The translations under genes were made by a program, and so were the position numbers. Below are positions 1 to 10,799 of a DNA stretch of 64,000 nucleotides, one piece after another. The notes below the pieces were generated by a model. The model searched no databases. It was not told the DNA's origin and saw only the letters and a list, made by a program, of their open reading frames with translations. Origin of the DNA: Gonocerus acuteangulatus (Eukaryota > Arthropoda > Insecta > Hemiptera > Coreidae); assembly GCA_946811695.1 (NCBI GenBank), contig OX328126.1:89891577-89955576 (forward strand), read 5' to 3'. How positions within the stretch are numbered: position 1 is the first letter of the stretch; every line of letters begins with the position of its first letter.

Positions 1-267
1 AATTTTAGTAAAGTGTCTGCAAACAATAGAAATAACAACCCAACCCCTGCAGGTAGCCGCCTTGGTACAGTTTGAATTGGTGATAATGGACCTTTCAGGT
101 GGTATAGGACACTCCGCTCGAGGTAAAGTTAGCTTCCACTCACAATAAAACCGGGAAAAACACACGTAAAGACATTCTTCTGCTATCTAACGGATAGCTA
201 AGTAACTAGACTAGTTGTACAGCGTGATACAAGAGATCTCTGGCCTTTCTGAAAGCAGAGATTATAC

Positions 268-390
268 AAAGAATATGAAAACGAATATATTCGTGTGTCG
301 CACTCTGAGGAATGTCCCGGCTGCACGAATATATTCGTGCTTCGCACTCAGAGCATTTTTTTAGAGAACGAATATATTCGTGCATAGGAC
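268..390 (+). repeat. Three copies of the palindrome CACGAATATATTCGTG
   Basis: Copies near 281, 324 and 368, the first and third imperfect, separated by CTTCGCACTCAGAG-like text. No gene nearby. Probably a terminal array of a DNA transposon. Confidence 0.45.
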
Positions 391-740
391 GGAAAGGGTT
401 AAGACTCGTAATGAAATATACCATTCAGGGACTGCACTTGTTTTGTCGTTTTTATGTACATTAAAAAAAATATATATCCCATTCCAACAAATATGGCCTA
501 TAATATTTCTAAAATCCATTCTTGTTTTCAAGCTCATGACCTATAAATTTTTCCAATTAGCGAGGCCCAGCCCGGGCCCGGGACAACAGTACCCAACTGT
601 TGTCCCCATGGCGGCCCTGCCAAAACTTCAAGCTCAGTCTTCTCCAGCTGAGGTGGTCTTATCGTAATTTTCCCCTCTACCTTTTGTAGAAAATATATCA
701 GTCTTTTGAATGATCATGTTCAATTTACCACAATTTGTTT

Positions 741-1042
741 TGGAGCTAGGCTAGTTCATTGGTAGAGCCCTTGACTAAAATGCTGGAGGACCTGAATTCA
801 AAACTCGGGGTCGCACTGAAGATTTTATCTTCTAGTGTCTTTGTTTGTGGATTGGATTCGGCCTCCTTGACTGTCCCCAGCCTTTAATATTTATGTATGG
901 GCATCTGCAAAGGAAAAATCAGGCTGCCAGAGCGCAGTACTAACCACACTATCTCCGTAATGCCGTAAGGTCAAGAATCAGAAACCTTTACAGTACCTGC
1001 CTGTCTGGGCCCTTGCGGTCTTTTACAGGAATGATTTTTGAA
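741..1042 (+). repeat. SINE-A, tRNA-derived, copy 1
   Basis: A tRNA-like head with a decayed A box (TAGTTCATTGG), a GCTGGAGGACCTG anticodon-arm region and a decayed B box (AATTCAAAACTC). The body then runs to CTTTTACAGGAATGATTTTT. It is the most diverged copy. Its T tail is five bases long. Confidence 0.75.
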
Positions 1043-1961
1043 TGGACTCATGAGGCGTAACAAACAATCTATGGGTAAATGAAATATGAAGCTTTTTGTT
1101 AACCAAATATATATTTGCACATTATGTATCATTACCTTAATTTATTGTTGGTTAACAAAAGAGACTTTATTGTTGAAGCAAGCGTTGGAAAATTTTGTAT
1201 TAAATTCGAAGAGGCGTCGATATGTTCAGCTTGTATCGAGGGCATCCAACTTAAATGGTTATGTGAAACGTCTAGATGATCAGCCTGAAAAACAAAACAA
1301 AAAAAAACTTTTATTTTGACGTTAATTATTACTTTTTCATGAGAGAAACACTTTATTTACAGAAGGCACATATTATATTGAGAAAACACAATACAAAATA
1401 AAATGTTTGTATAATAAACAAATATAATATTTATTGTAGTTTGAAGCAATTTTTAAATAATCAAGATCTGCAAATTCAAATATTACAGATAATATGTATG
1501 ATTTCATGATAATATTCGATGATATGATATGAACCCACTCTCGTCCTTCTGATCTTGTTATTTGCCATAAATCAAATAACAAAAAAATAAAAACAAAAAT
1601 AAATGAAGAAAAAATGTCATGAATGAATGAATTAAATAAATATATTTTTCTTCTAAAAAGTACATAATTTTCTCTAACAAAAATTAATTCAAATTTACAA
1701 AAAGCTTGGGCAAGATCTATCAGCTGTAGTGGTAATTTACAGACACAGAGTAACAGAGTATTGAAGGAGAACCATACAAAAAGAACAAAAGGATCTATTT
1801 CATAGTGTTATTTTTTTATCGTTTTGAAGGGTGTATTCAACCACGGGAGGTCATGGGCGCCCAAAGAAAGGAAGGAACCTCTTAAATCAATCTTAAATAT
1901 ATTGTTTTAATTTTATTATGGAAAATGAAAAATTGAATTCAAGCTTCCTCCTCCGTCTTCA

Positions 1962-2023
<62 letters not shown>

Positions 2024-2280
2024 CTATGCCATATTCAAAAAGCAGTATGTATTTGAAAATTCTCAGACGGCTGGAAAGAAAATACATACAATTTATTTTC
2101 CTGCCTTTTTCAATGCATCATACTATATATTTATAGCGTCCCTATTACTTTTTTTGTAATATTAAATATTCTATATACCAAACATTAGTAAAATGGAGAG
2201 AAATACAACATGTATTTGATCGTACCGGGACTCAATTCTGAATTTTAAGGGCAAGCACATTGTACACTTTCTTTTATAAT
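1043..2280. other. No gene seen
   Basis: AT-rich sequence with a 60-base poly(A) tract at about 1962-2021. I saw no coding segment with protein-like character. Confidence 0.6.
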
Positions 2281-3119
2281 ATACTAGCTGAATACCCATG
2301 CTTTGTCACGGCAGATAAGTAGTTATTTTATTGTTATTATTAAATAATGTATCATCAAAATTAACACTACTACATAATTTTTTGCAGTTTATTATAGCAC
2401 GGTTCCCGTCATACTATAAGTTATTCATCAATTGATAATTAATCAAAGTATAATATTTCGTAGACATATTGGTGCCCTCCGGGCCAGTGTCTAGAAACAG
2501 ATAAGGTAGAGATAACACGTTATCTATAGGTTAACAGTAACATCAGTTTAGCCAGTACAGGTTAAAATTCGTTCTGAATATTAAACGTAAGTTAAAATTT
2601 ATGTTTCCAAGATGCCATTAGGAAACACCCATTATATATGTTGTATATTTTATATGCAAGCATTACCAAGAAGTGCTCTGACTGGGGATACTGATGGGTG
2701 AGGAGGCTGTGCAAGGGTTCGGGATATTATTGCCTCGGATGGACCATCAGCAGATAAAGCGTAAACACTTTGAGGTACAAAATCACAGAATATTTCAAGG
2801 AATTGGTCTGCCATGATAGTTGAAATTATCCGCAATTCAAAATAAAACTATGAAATAGATACAGTACAATAACAGCTGACCTTTTATCGTCCTAGCAACG
2901 CATGCTGCCTAGGCTTGCCTGCTCTAACCGACTAAAAATTCAAACCCCTCTAAAAATACTTAAAAATTTGGATATAAAAAAAACCTTTCTTAGTGAGTGT
3001 TTAAATCCTAAGGGGAGTGCCTATGCAAAATTTCAACATTTTCTGTCAAGTGGTTTGGGCTGGGCGATGATACGTCAGTGAGTGAGTGAGTGGTATTTGA
3101 CAAATATATAGTAGACTAG
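2281..3119 (+). repeat. RTE-like interspersed repeat, uninterrupted copy
   Basis: Begins TACTAGCTGAATACCCATGC and ends with GTCAGTGAGTGAGTGAGTGG and a TATATAG tail, a 3' end seen on many insect non-LTR elements. A second copy lies reversed at 47128-48193. A 61-codon minus frame inside (2650-2835) is not recognisable. Confidence 0.65.
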
Positions 3120-3124
3120 CTGTT

Positions 3125-3318
3125 TTTTTTTTGTTTTTTTTTTTTTTTTTTTTACGGCGCGTCTACTTCTAGGTCATTAGCGCCGACATCCAGGGTTCAG
3201 CGAGGAATTTTCCCAGCGAGCCTTGAGATGAGAAAATTCCTGCCGGAGGAGGGAATCGAACCCACCATCTCCCGCTTATGAATCCAGCGTGCTAGCCACT
3301 AGACTACGGGAGACCCCC
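3125..3318 (-). repeat. SINE-C, tRNA-derived with poly(A) tail
   Basis: In minus sense: GGTCTCCCGTAGTCTAGTGG (tRNA head with A box), GGGTTCGATTCCC (B box), a short body, then GCGCCGTAAAA poly(A). A 13-bp target duplication TAGACTAGCTGTT lies at 3112-3124 and 3319-3331. The insertion falls between two RTE-like repeat units. Confidence 0.85.
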
Positions 3319-3439
3319 TAGACTAGCTGTTACCCGGCGTGCCATGCTACACCTACTTTCTGCATATAGAAAAGCCTAAAAAAATTAGAAACCAAATAAG
3401 TATTATTAAAATCTAATAACACGAACCTGTAACTGTTTC

Positions 3440-3559
3440 AAACCCGTGACCTCCCAACTTTGAGTCCTAGACGACTTTGACCTAACCTATAACACCCCCC
3501 CGTATCAAGACATACATAAATGCCAAGTTTGGTGAAAATCGGTCTAACAGAGTGGATTT

Positions 3560-3613
<54 letters not shown>

Positions 3614-4195
3614 ATACAGACTGCAGCTGGTAGACTTTTTTGACTTGGCCTATGACAATCCCCTGATCAAGACCAACCTGTGTGCCCAGTTTGATCAAAA
3701 CCTATTGAACGGTTTTGATTTTATAGGGAACAAACATACAGACAGACAGCTGGTAGAGGTTTTTGACCTAGCTTACGGCACTCTCCAGATTAGGATCTAC
3801 ATGTGTACCGAGTTTAGTCGATATCGGACGAACGGTGTGGATTTGTATAAGGGACAAACATACAGACAGACAGTTATAAGACGTTTTTGACTTAGTCTAC
3901 GACACTCCCCAGATTAAGATCTACATGAGTACCGAGTTTAGTCAAAATCGGACGAACGGTGTGGAGACGGTATCGAGTTTATTGAAAATCGGACGAACGG
4001 TGCGGATTTGTATAAGGCACAAACATACAGACAGACAGCTGGTAGATTTTTTTGACCTAGCCTAGGAGATTTCCCGTATCAAGACCTACCTGTCTGCCAA
4101 GTTTGGTCAAAATAGGTCAAACGGTGTGGATTTGTATAAGGAACAAACAAACAGAAAAACAGACAGACACGTGATTTTTATATATATATAGATAT
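3440..4195 (+). repeat. RTE-like repeat with internal ~125-bp tandem units
   Basis: Units beginning GACCTAGCCTA or similar start near 3478, 3641, 3764, 3889 and 4052. Each contains CAAGTTTGGTC, GGACGAACGGTGTGGAT and ACATACAGACAGACAGCTGG variants. The array ends in a TATATATAGAT tail. Single units recur at about 17309-17395 and in reverse at 59615-59770. Confidence 0.65.
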
Positions 4196-4206
4196 TGATT
4201 ATTTAC

Positions 4207-4384
4207 ATAGATGTAATACTTTACGTACATCATTGATGAAAGACTCAACAGCAGCCAAACTGACAAGAGATTTACCAGAGCAATTGATGGAATTATTATT
4301 GCAAAAGCATTGTGATGGACAGTGTGTTTTAGACTCTATGAAGCAACTCAAGCACAGCAGTGAGACAAGGATGAGCTCATACAT
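4207..4384 (-). CDS. Orphan first exon of a secreted LRR protein (signal peptide + LRRNT)
   Basis: Reading the minus strand from ATG at 4384 gives MYELILVSLLCLSCFIES, a typical signal peptide. The cysteine pattern C-PSQ-C-F-C-NNNSIN-C follows, which is the LRRNT cap found at the start of extracellular leucine-rich-repeat domains. The segment then runs into INDVRKVLHL and reaches a candidate donor (CTAT|GTAAAT, intron starting at 4206). Later LRR exons would lie to the left; none is visible between 1 and 4206, which is repeat-filled, so the gene may continue outside the window or be a broken fragment. An upstream in-frame ATG at 4453 exists but would add a non-signal extension. Which LRR family it belongs to cannot be told from one exon. 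Confidence 0.6.
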
Positions 4385-4921
4385 TGCCAAATACCTGAAA
4401 AATAAAAAAACTTCATCAATAAGAACAGAAAAAAACGATGAAATCCTAGACATAATTTAATATTACAGAAATAATTTTTAAAAAAGCCCGACTTGCTAGA
4501 GGGGCATCATCTTAGTTTGCTTCCATATAATGTTAATCACTAGTGTGAATTCAAAATTTAACTTAGAAACTCTTAATGGTTTGCTTTTAAAATTGTTACT
4601 ATTTTTTATGTGAATTCCAATTTATAAACTTGTTTTACTGTTTCATGAATTTGAAAGCCTCCAATATTGAACTTGTTTTACTGTTTCCTGAATTTAAAAG
4701 CCTCTCACATCAAATTTATTTTACAGTTTACTAAATTTAAAACCCTCTAACATCAAACTTTTTGTTAGTGTTTTCTGAATTTAAAAGCCGCCAATATTGA
4801 ACTTTTTTTACTATTTTGGGAATTTAAAAGCCTCCTAGATTGAAATCTAAACTATAAAGCGAGGTTTTTGGTGAGAAAACGACCATAATGCATGAATACG
4901 GAAATAACCCACTGCCTCTCC

Positions 4922-5230
4922 CAGGGCCGTCGTGAGGATTAATAGTGTCCAGGGCAATATTTTACCCCACATACAAAATGGCTACCCTATTCTTATAACA
5001 AAGCCATTCCACCACTCTTCGTTACTTGGAGAAAGCATTGATTGAATAAGTAAATTTTTTTGTTTTTAATTTTTATTCAAACTTAAAACTGAATATTTTA
5101 AAAATTTCACATTTTACAATCATTCAAATAATTATGCGTTTTTTTTTCTCTCTCTCAAAGGCCCAGGCGCCCCCTTGATCGTGGAGCCCAGGGTGACCGC
5201 CCCGCTCGCCCTGCCCTCGTGACGGTCCTG
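4922..5230. mobile_element. hAT-type MITE
   Basis: Ends CAGGGCCGTCGTGAGG and CCTCGTGACGGTCCTG are inverted. Eight-base duplications GCCTCTCC (4914-4921) and GCCTCTGC (5231-5238) differ by one base. Confidence 0.8.
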
Positions 5231-5963
5231 GCCTCTGCTTCTCAGCTTCCATTAGTTCATCATGAATAAAAAAAAAATACTAACAAAAAAGCCCATTTCT
5301 TTGTCAATTTCGATGGCTGGTTTTGCTTGTTCTTGACCGCCCAAAATTATATGAAACCCCTCAAGCATAATCATTTAACAATATGCATTAAACAGATTAT
5401 CTACAGCCTGATGAACAGGTTATACGCAGCATCTGGAGCAGGGATCTCCAAACCCTCCAATCTCAGGGTCATACAGATTATTCCATTAAGTTCCATGGCC
5501 AAAACTTTTAATTTACCTGCCGTTATCTATAATTTTGAGACTAGTTGTTAGGTACTAGTTAACTAGTTCAGTTACTATTGTGTTGTACTGTGTTGTTATG
5601 ACCTCAACACTCGACAACATCTGGTGGTTACACATGGAAATAAGTATTGTACCCTCTATCCATTGTTAGCAGCTATCGCTGAAATTGTGACAAATCTTGA
5701 TGATTCTTGATAGTTATAGTTTATTCCACTTTATCACGTCAACAACAAACCATTAGCTTCGAGTCTAACTTACTGGCTTCAGAACAATTCTCCTTTTATA
5801 GAGTTGAATTTCCACTTTAGATCACAAGAAATCATTTTCAGTTCTTCTTCAAACTTTAACTTATTTTTTAGTGGCCTTTTGTGTTCCAAAATGCTTATTT
5901 TTATCCTAAAAATAAAACACTTTAATGTTTAAGATAGAACAGAAATTATCAGATATTATATCG

Positions 5964-6195
5964 CACTAGTATTTCTAAAGTGACACAACTTAAAATAAAA
6001 GCCAACTGAAAATGCCTATGTAGGGGGAATAGCATTAAGACAGGAAGAGTGACACAAGTGCCCTCTGGTGTACGAAGCTCTGAAGCTAGGTATATACAGT
6101 TTCGATTGTTGATAAAGCTATATTTACCAATGTCTTTCATAGTCATAACTGAAAAACACCGATTTTTGAGTTGTGCCACTTTAGAAATACTAGTG
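5964..6195. mobile_element. MITE family CACTAGTATTTC, copy 1
   Basis: Termini CACTAGTATTTCTAAAGTG / CACTTTAGAAATACTAGTG are inverted. A 232-bp unit with a second copy at 25749-25980. No clear target duplication, so superfamily unassigned. Confidence 0.78.
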
Positions 6196-6535
6196 CGTCA
6201 TTGCAAAAAGTTTAAATGACTGTAATGTGATGTTTAAAAAAAAAAGTCCGACTCGCAGGAACTGCAGCATCTTAGCGCGGTTCCGTTCATGTCCGTAGTG
6301 CCATTTGATAAGCTTAGAAAAAAAATAAACTTATTTTTTTTTATATATCTTGTGAAAATTCTCAAAATCCTCTCGAACATCTCGAATAAAAGTGATATTA
6401 AGGCGTCAGGGACACCGACAGTAGCTAACTTTTACACAGAAGCGGAAATTACAGAATCTGGCTCTCATTCTAAAGCAAAGCTCTATAAATCAATACAAAA
6501 TATGCCTAATAAAGCCTTTCTAGAGGATACAGAAG

Positions 6536-6787
6536 CATGGGCGTATGTGAGGGGGGGGGGCTGAGGGGACTGCAGCCCCTCCCGAAATTTTGAATTGATG
6601 ATAAAAACTTCTCGTAAAACCCTTAAAAATAAATTAAATAAGATCACTTAGTTCATAAAACATATTTTATTTTACGTGTAATAGCGTTTTAGTTGCCTAA
6701 AACTATTCCAAGCTCTAAATATTTAGTATTCCATACCCTGGAAATGGTCTCAGCCCCCCCCCGAAATTGTTTTTATATACGCCCATG
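6536..6787. mobile_element. MITE family CATGGGCGTA, copy 1
   Basis: Ends CATGGGCGTATGTG and TATATACGCCCATG are inverted. The 8-bp target duplication TACAGAAG is perfect (6528-6535, 6788-6795). G-runs and C-runs near the ends allow extra pairing. Target length suggests hAT mobilisation although the termini are not CAG-type. Confidence 0.85.
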
Positions 6788-6799
6788 TACAGAAGGATC

Positions 6800-8560
6800 A
6801 AGAAGAAGTACACAAGATTGAGTAGAATACCCAGCCTAATATAGCCTATATAGAATAATATGTTGAATAAAACCTATCTAGTAAATACACAAGGACAAAC
6901 AAAAGTCTTGACGAATAACAAATCAAGAAAAAAAACTTTATTTAACAAAATAAAACAAAGTTTAGTTGCCCAACTACAATAGAATAATATACCTAATTAA
7001 GTCTATGGAGTAGACACAAATGGACCAAAAACAAGTCTTGTGGAATATTGTTTTTTTTTTTTTCTAATTAAATACTTTTTATCAATATTTAGTATATAAC
7101 CTTTGTTGAAAACTATTGATTGCTAATTGATGAATCGGTTTACAACTAAGTAGTCTTTATCAATATTTAGTATATAACCTTATGTTTGGATCTGAGTTTT
7201 TGGGGTGCTCTCCGCCTAGGCTTTGTATTTGTGTCGGCAGATACCTGGGGTATATTTACAGCTCTTGAGGATTAACTCTTAGCAGGTAAATTTCCTGCGG
7301 CCCCCTGGTTTCTACGGGCATTGAACTTTAGGAGGATTGGATTTAGGACTTAATATACGTATGTAGACTAAATCATAGCAAGAAGTAATCCTCCGTCGTC
7401 GGTTCTTAATTATGTAGACTCGCTAATGTTATCCAATCTTAGATACATCGTATTTAAAATCCACAGCAAAAACACGACATTTCATCAGAATCCCCTGCTG
7501 AATAAAACTTATATAGAATAATATGCAAAATAAAGCCTATCTAGTGGATAAAAATAGAGGAAAAAAGCCGTTCGTGGTGGTAGAAAATCTTAAACGTATT
7601 TCGCTCAGAAATCTCCGAAATATTGTCACTAATTTTACGTATCCTGTTTTATAGCCAAATAGATTAATATTCTATAATCAATAAGAAAAATCTACTAACA
7701 ATAAAAAAATATGGGTAACAGATGAAAATAGGGAATACCAAGAGTAATTCTAAAGAACGAAATCAACACCAGTACTGTCACATCTAGATATTCATACGGC
7801 ATCTTCGAATTCTAACAAACAAAATATTGATTCTAATTATACGTATCCTGTTTCATTGACAAATACATTTGACTACTATAAGCAATTAAAAACACTAGGG
7901 AATATGCCAAAGAACTCGGAGTAGGAGCCTCGACAGTTTCAAGACATTTGAAGGAAATCGACAAATCCAAAACTGACATTTCATACGGTATTTCTCCGAT
8001 TGACATCGCCTAATCAAAACTTTTATTAGAACCTTTTTTGTAGAGCATTTAGTAAGCTTTCTAATGGTATTCTTCCGTTTCCCAAATTCTCAACCTTTTT
8101 CGAGATATTAAGGAAAGTATACAAAGTTACCAAAACTTTTTTATGCCTGTTAATAAAATATTTTATTCTAACCCTTCCTTAACTCCAAACGCAACCAAAA
8201 TTTCAACATATTAGTTTTAATGAATGTAGAACATGCAGTAAATGTTTCAACTGAATCCCTTGATTCTAAGTACCCAAACCAAAAACGGTATTCAAAAACT
8301 ATTTTTCCAATTTTCTCGACAACGGTTAAAGCTATCGCCTTGAAAATGGTTTCATTCGTTTTTCTAGCCCAAGAAGCCTATAAAACGAGTACTTACAAGC
8401 TTATGAACTCAAAAACGTAAGCGTTACGATTTTTTCTGTGCGAATTTCGCCCCAAACGCCATCTTCCAGTGGGCGGATTTTGCTGGTTAACGAACTTGAC
8501 CTTTCAAATTGGACGACAGATTTTTGTACCAAATTTCATCAAAATCGGACCATTCGTCTT
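6800..8560. other. No gene seen
   Basis: AT-rich with short repeated phrases such as CAATATTTAGTATATAACC (twice near 7090 and 7160) and TAGAATAATATG (several). Probably old repeat debris. Confidence 0.55.
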
Positions 8561-8579
8561 CTATTTAGAGAGCGAACAG

Positions 8580-8656
<77 letters not shown>

Positions 8657-8815
8657 TATACATATATATATATACAAATTTGAACCACCGTTATTTTCGG
8701 TTTCTAGGGGTTCTGAAATGCAAAATTTTCTAGTCGGCACTTCCGGATTGTTTCATTGTATCAACCTTATAAGCGGGGTTCCTCCCTATGGGGGAGGGAG
8801 GAACCGCACTAAAAA
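8560..8815 (+). repeat. Repeat with (TA)n and GGTTCCTCCC hairpin
   Basis: An AATCGGACCATTCG segment, a long (TA)n run (about 8584-8673), then GCACTTCCGGATTG and a short hairpin GGTTCCTCCC/GGGAGGAACC. Related pieces: 30280-30530 (reverse), 42500-42690 (reverse), 52250-52430. Confidence 0.6.
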
Positions 8816-9010
8816 AACGTTTTGCTCCTTCATTGTGGAGCAGTTTACCTCAGACAAACGGATAGACACTGGTCGGAGCCAAAGATAGTCAACACTAAAA
8901 TAAGAATACATGATGATTAGATAGTTAGCCGTCGAGGTGATAAGTAAAGATGGAATGGTTGGGATTCGGCTAAAGAAACCTTAATACGATTTTTGTTAAA
9001 AAAATCTATA

Positions 9011-9054
9011 TTTAGGACGTTTCGGCTACTCATTGGTAGCATTCGTCAGCTAAA
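9011..9054 (-). ncRNA. Hammerhead-ribozyme-like motif, mirrored copy
   Basis: The inverted copy of the 10237-10280 motif in the left Penelope arm. CTGACGA, GAAACGTC and the TTTAG/CTAAA stem are kept; one stem II position differs (TGCTAC against GTAGCC). Confidence 0.5.
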
Positions 9055-9614
9055 ATGACAAGAAAAACAGAAATTAATGCAGAAAAAAGTTTAAAATTGA
9101 GATAAGTAACAGAACTATAAATACACTTAACTTATTATAAAAGAACAATTCGGTCTTAAATTCTTAGAATGAGTAGAATGAAAATCAAAAGAAACATAAC
9201 AAAAAAAAAGAAGAAAAAAGGCTATTATATTGAAGTTTATATAAGTAAATAGGTGCTAATAGTAACATTTATTAATTATAACAAAGAAACAAGATACTAC
9301 ATACCTATGGAAATGCCTGGAGGCAGAGGAAGACCAATATTGACAGTTAAGTAACCATTGTGGAAGTGTCTAAGAAAAAAGGAATCTACTAGGGTAAATG
9401 AAACGGAAAACAAACCAGGTGATGGGAGAAGGTCGGTAAGGATCAAAGCCCTGTTTATGACATTTTGTGACAAGAAAGGTGTTAATGGAAGGATACACAA
9501 GGGGCATGGGAAAATACTAGGTGGGAGGTCGGGAGAGTTTTTGAAAAATATTAGCGTACATAGGAGAAATGCCTTGTTTGTCAGTTTCGTAGTTTATATT
9601 GTTTTTGTTTAGGT

Positions 9615-9745
9615 TTATGTGTACACATTCAGAGATCTGTAGTCTTTTTTTGTTACGTTCTGTAGAAAGAATTTTCTGTCGTCGAAGTTAAAAGAGTGTT
9701 TTTGCGTAATGGCGTGTTTAGCAAGTGCAGATTTATCTAGATAAA
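9615..9745 (-). pseudogene. Penelope GIY-YIG endonuclease C-terminal fragment
   Basis: Roughly 44 codons read through SALAKHAITQKHSF, FDDRKFF and YRSLNVYT to a TAA. The SALAxHA...H.F.FDD pattern is typical of the end of the Penelope endonuclease. It is truncated upstream where the inverted arm begins, so it cannot be functional. Confidence 0.75.
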
Positions 9746-10236
9746 TAAAACTCTCCCGACCTCCCACCTAGTATTTTCCCATGCCCCTTGTGTATCCTTC
9801 CATTAACACCTTTCTCTCCTTTTCTGTCATAAACAGGGCTTTGATCCTTACCGACCTTCTCCCATCACCTGGTTTGTTTTCCGTTTCATTTACCCAAGTA
9901 GATTCCTTTTTTCTTAGACACTTCCACAATGGTTACTTAACTGTCAACATTGGTCTTCCTCTGCCTCCAGGCATTTCCATAGGTATGTAGTATCTTGTTT
10001 CTTTGTTACAATTAATAAATATTACTATTAGCACCTATTTACTTATACAAACTTCAATATAATAGCCTTTTTTCTTCTTTTTTTTTTTTTGTTATGTTTC
10101 TTTTGATTTTCATTCTAGTCATTTTAAGAATTTAAGACCAAATTGTTCTTTTATAATAAGTTAAGTGTATTTATAGGTTTGTAACTTATCTCAATTATAA
10201 ACTTTTTTCTGTATTAATTTCTGTTTTTCTTGTTAT

Positions 10237-10280
10237 TTTAGCTGACGAAGGCTACCAATGAGTAGCCGAAACGTCCTAAA
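10237..10280 (+). ncRNA. Hammerhead-ribozyme-like motif in Penelope arm
   Basis: Parts in order: TTTAG (stem I), CTGACGA (matches CUGANGA), one extra A, GGCTAC/GTAGCC (stem II, six pairs), GAAACGTC (GAA core, ACGT as a minimal palindromic stem III, C as cleavage-site base) and CTAAA closing stem I with five pairs. The extra base between CUGANGA and stem II departs from the canonical core. Short stem III hammerheads are known in Penelope-like elements; activity here is inference. Confidence 0.55.
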
Positions 10281-10559
10281 TATAGATTTTTTTAACAAAA
10301 ATCGTATTAAGGTTTCTTTAGCCGAATCCCAACCATTCCATCTTTACTTAAAATAAGAATAGATCAACACAGTGTGTAACAATCCTTACGTTAATTCAAG
10401 CAACTTACTTTTCATTCTTTTTATTTTTGTTTGAAGACAATACATCACCCTCTAGTGATAAACTCACAGAATTAAATGCCTAGCCCTTGTTTCTATATTC
10501 ACTGTCATTGGGCCCTTAACAATAATTATTTAGGAATTGGCAAAATAGGTGTATGGTCA

Positions 10560-10790
10560 ATGAAACTACATTCCACCTAAAATATGTTTATTCTCTTCCC
10601 TACACACTTGTTTCGCACAATCGTGGTGTCTCTTCAGGGGAATATGCTTAGCAAGAAAAAGGCTTACAGCCTAAGCTTGAGGGGCAGAACATTCTACTAG
10701 TAGGGCCATGAAACAATGGTCAGAGACTGATGGAATCCAATATGGCAGAGATAAGTTAGCTGATCGATAATTGATATGTCATATCAGAAC
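10560..10790 (-). repeat. Fragment related to the 28915-30012 foldback arm
   Basis: It shares an ordered series of blocks with 28930-29150, including CTTACAGCCT, CCACTAGTAGGGCCA-like, CCAATATGGCAGA and GATATGTCATAT. It carries the hammerhead-like motif at 10596-10642. Confidence 0.55.
10596..10642 (-). ncRNA. Hammerhead-like motif with small stem III
   Basis: Minus strand: stem I TTCCC/GGGAA, CTGAAGA, stem II built on CAC/GTG with a closing G-C pair, GAA core, stem III ACA-AGTG-TGT, and A as cleavage-site base. It lies in a repeat (10560-10790) related to 28915-30012. Confidence 0.4.
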
Positions 10791-10799
10791 CTTGGAAGA

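Larger units (their letters stand above)
8941..10350 (-). mobile_element. Penelope-like element: 600-bp inverted arms around a GIY-YIG endonuclease tail
   Basis: The left arm (8941-9538) and right arm (9751-10350) are imperfect reverse complements around a 212-bp centre. In the centre, minus-strand 9615-9745 reads SALAKHAITQKHSFNFDD and ends NVYT stop. This is the C-terminal pattern of the GIY-YIG endonuclease of Penelope-like retroelements. The left arm is therefore the 3' region in element sense, and the right arm is an inverted copy of it. Both arms carry the same hammerhead-like fold (9011-9054 minus, 10237-10280 plus). Mismatches between arms show that the insertion is not recent. No reverse transcriptase remains. 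Confidence 0.8.

Noticed and set aside
1918..2136. Open frame with a long lysine run
   Set aside because: Created by a 60-base poly(A) tract.
3438..3890. Open frames on both strands with Phe or Lys runs
   Set aside because: Created by a homopolymer inside the RTE-like tandem repeat.
8584..8888. Open frames with alternating Tyr-Ile runs
   Set aside because: Product of a (TA)n microsatellite; no protein character outside the run.
9297..9990. Two near-identical frames ending HFHNGYLTVNIGLPLPPG
   Set aside because: They lie in the two inverted Penelope arms and read the 3' non-coding region; the real coding tail is on the minus strand in the centre.
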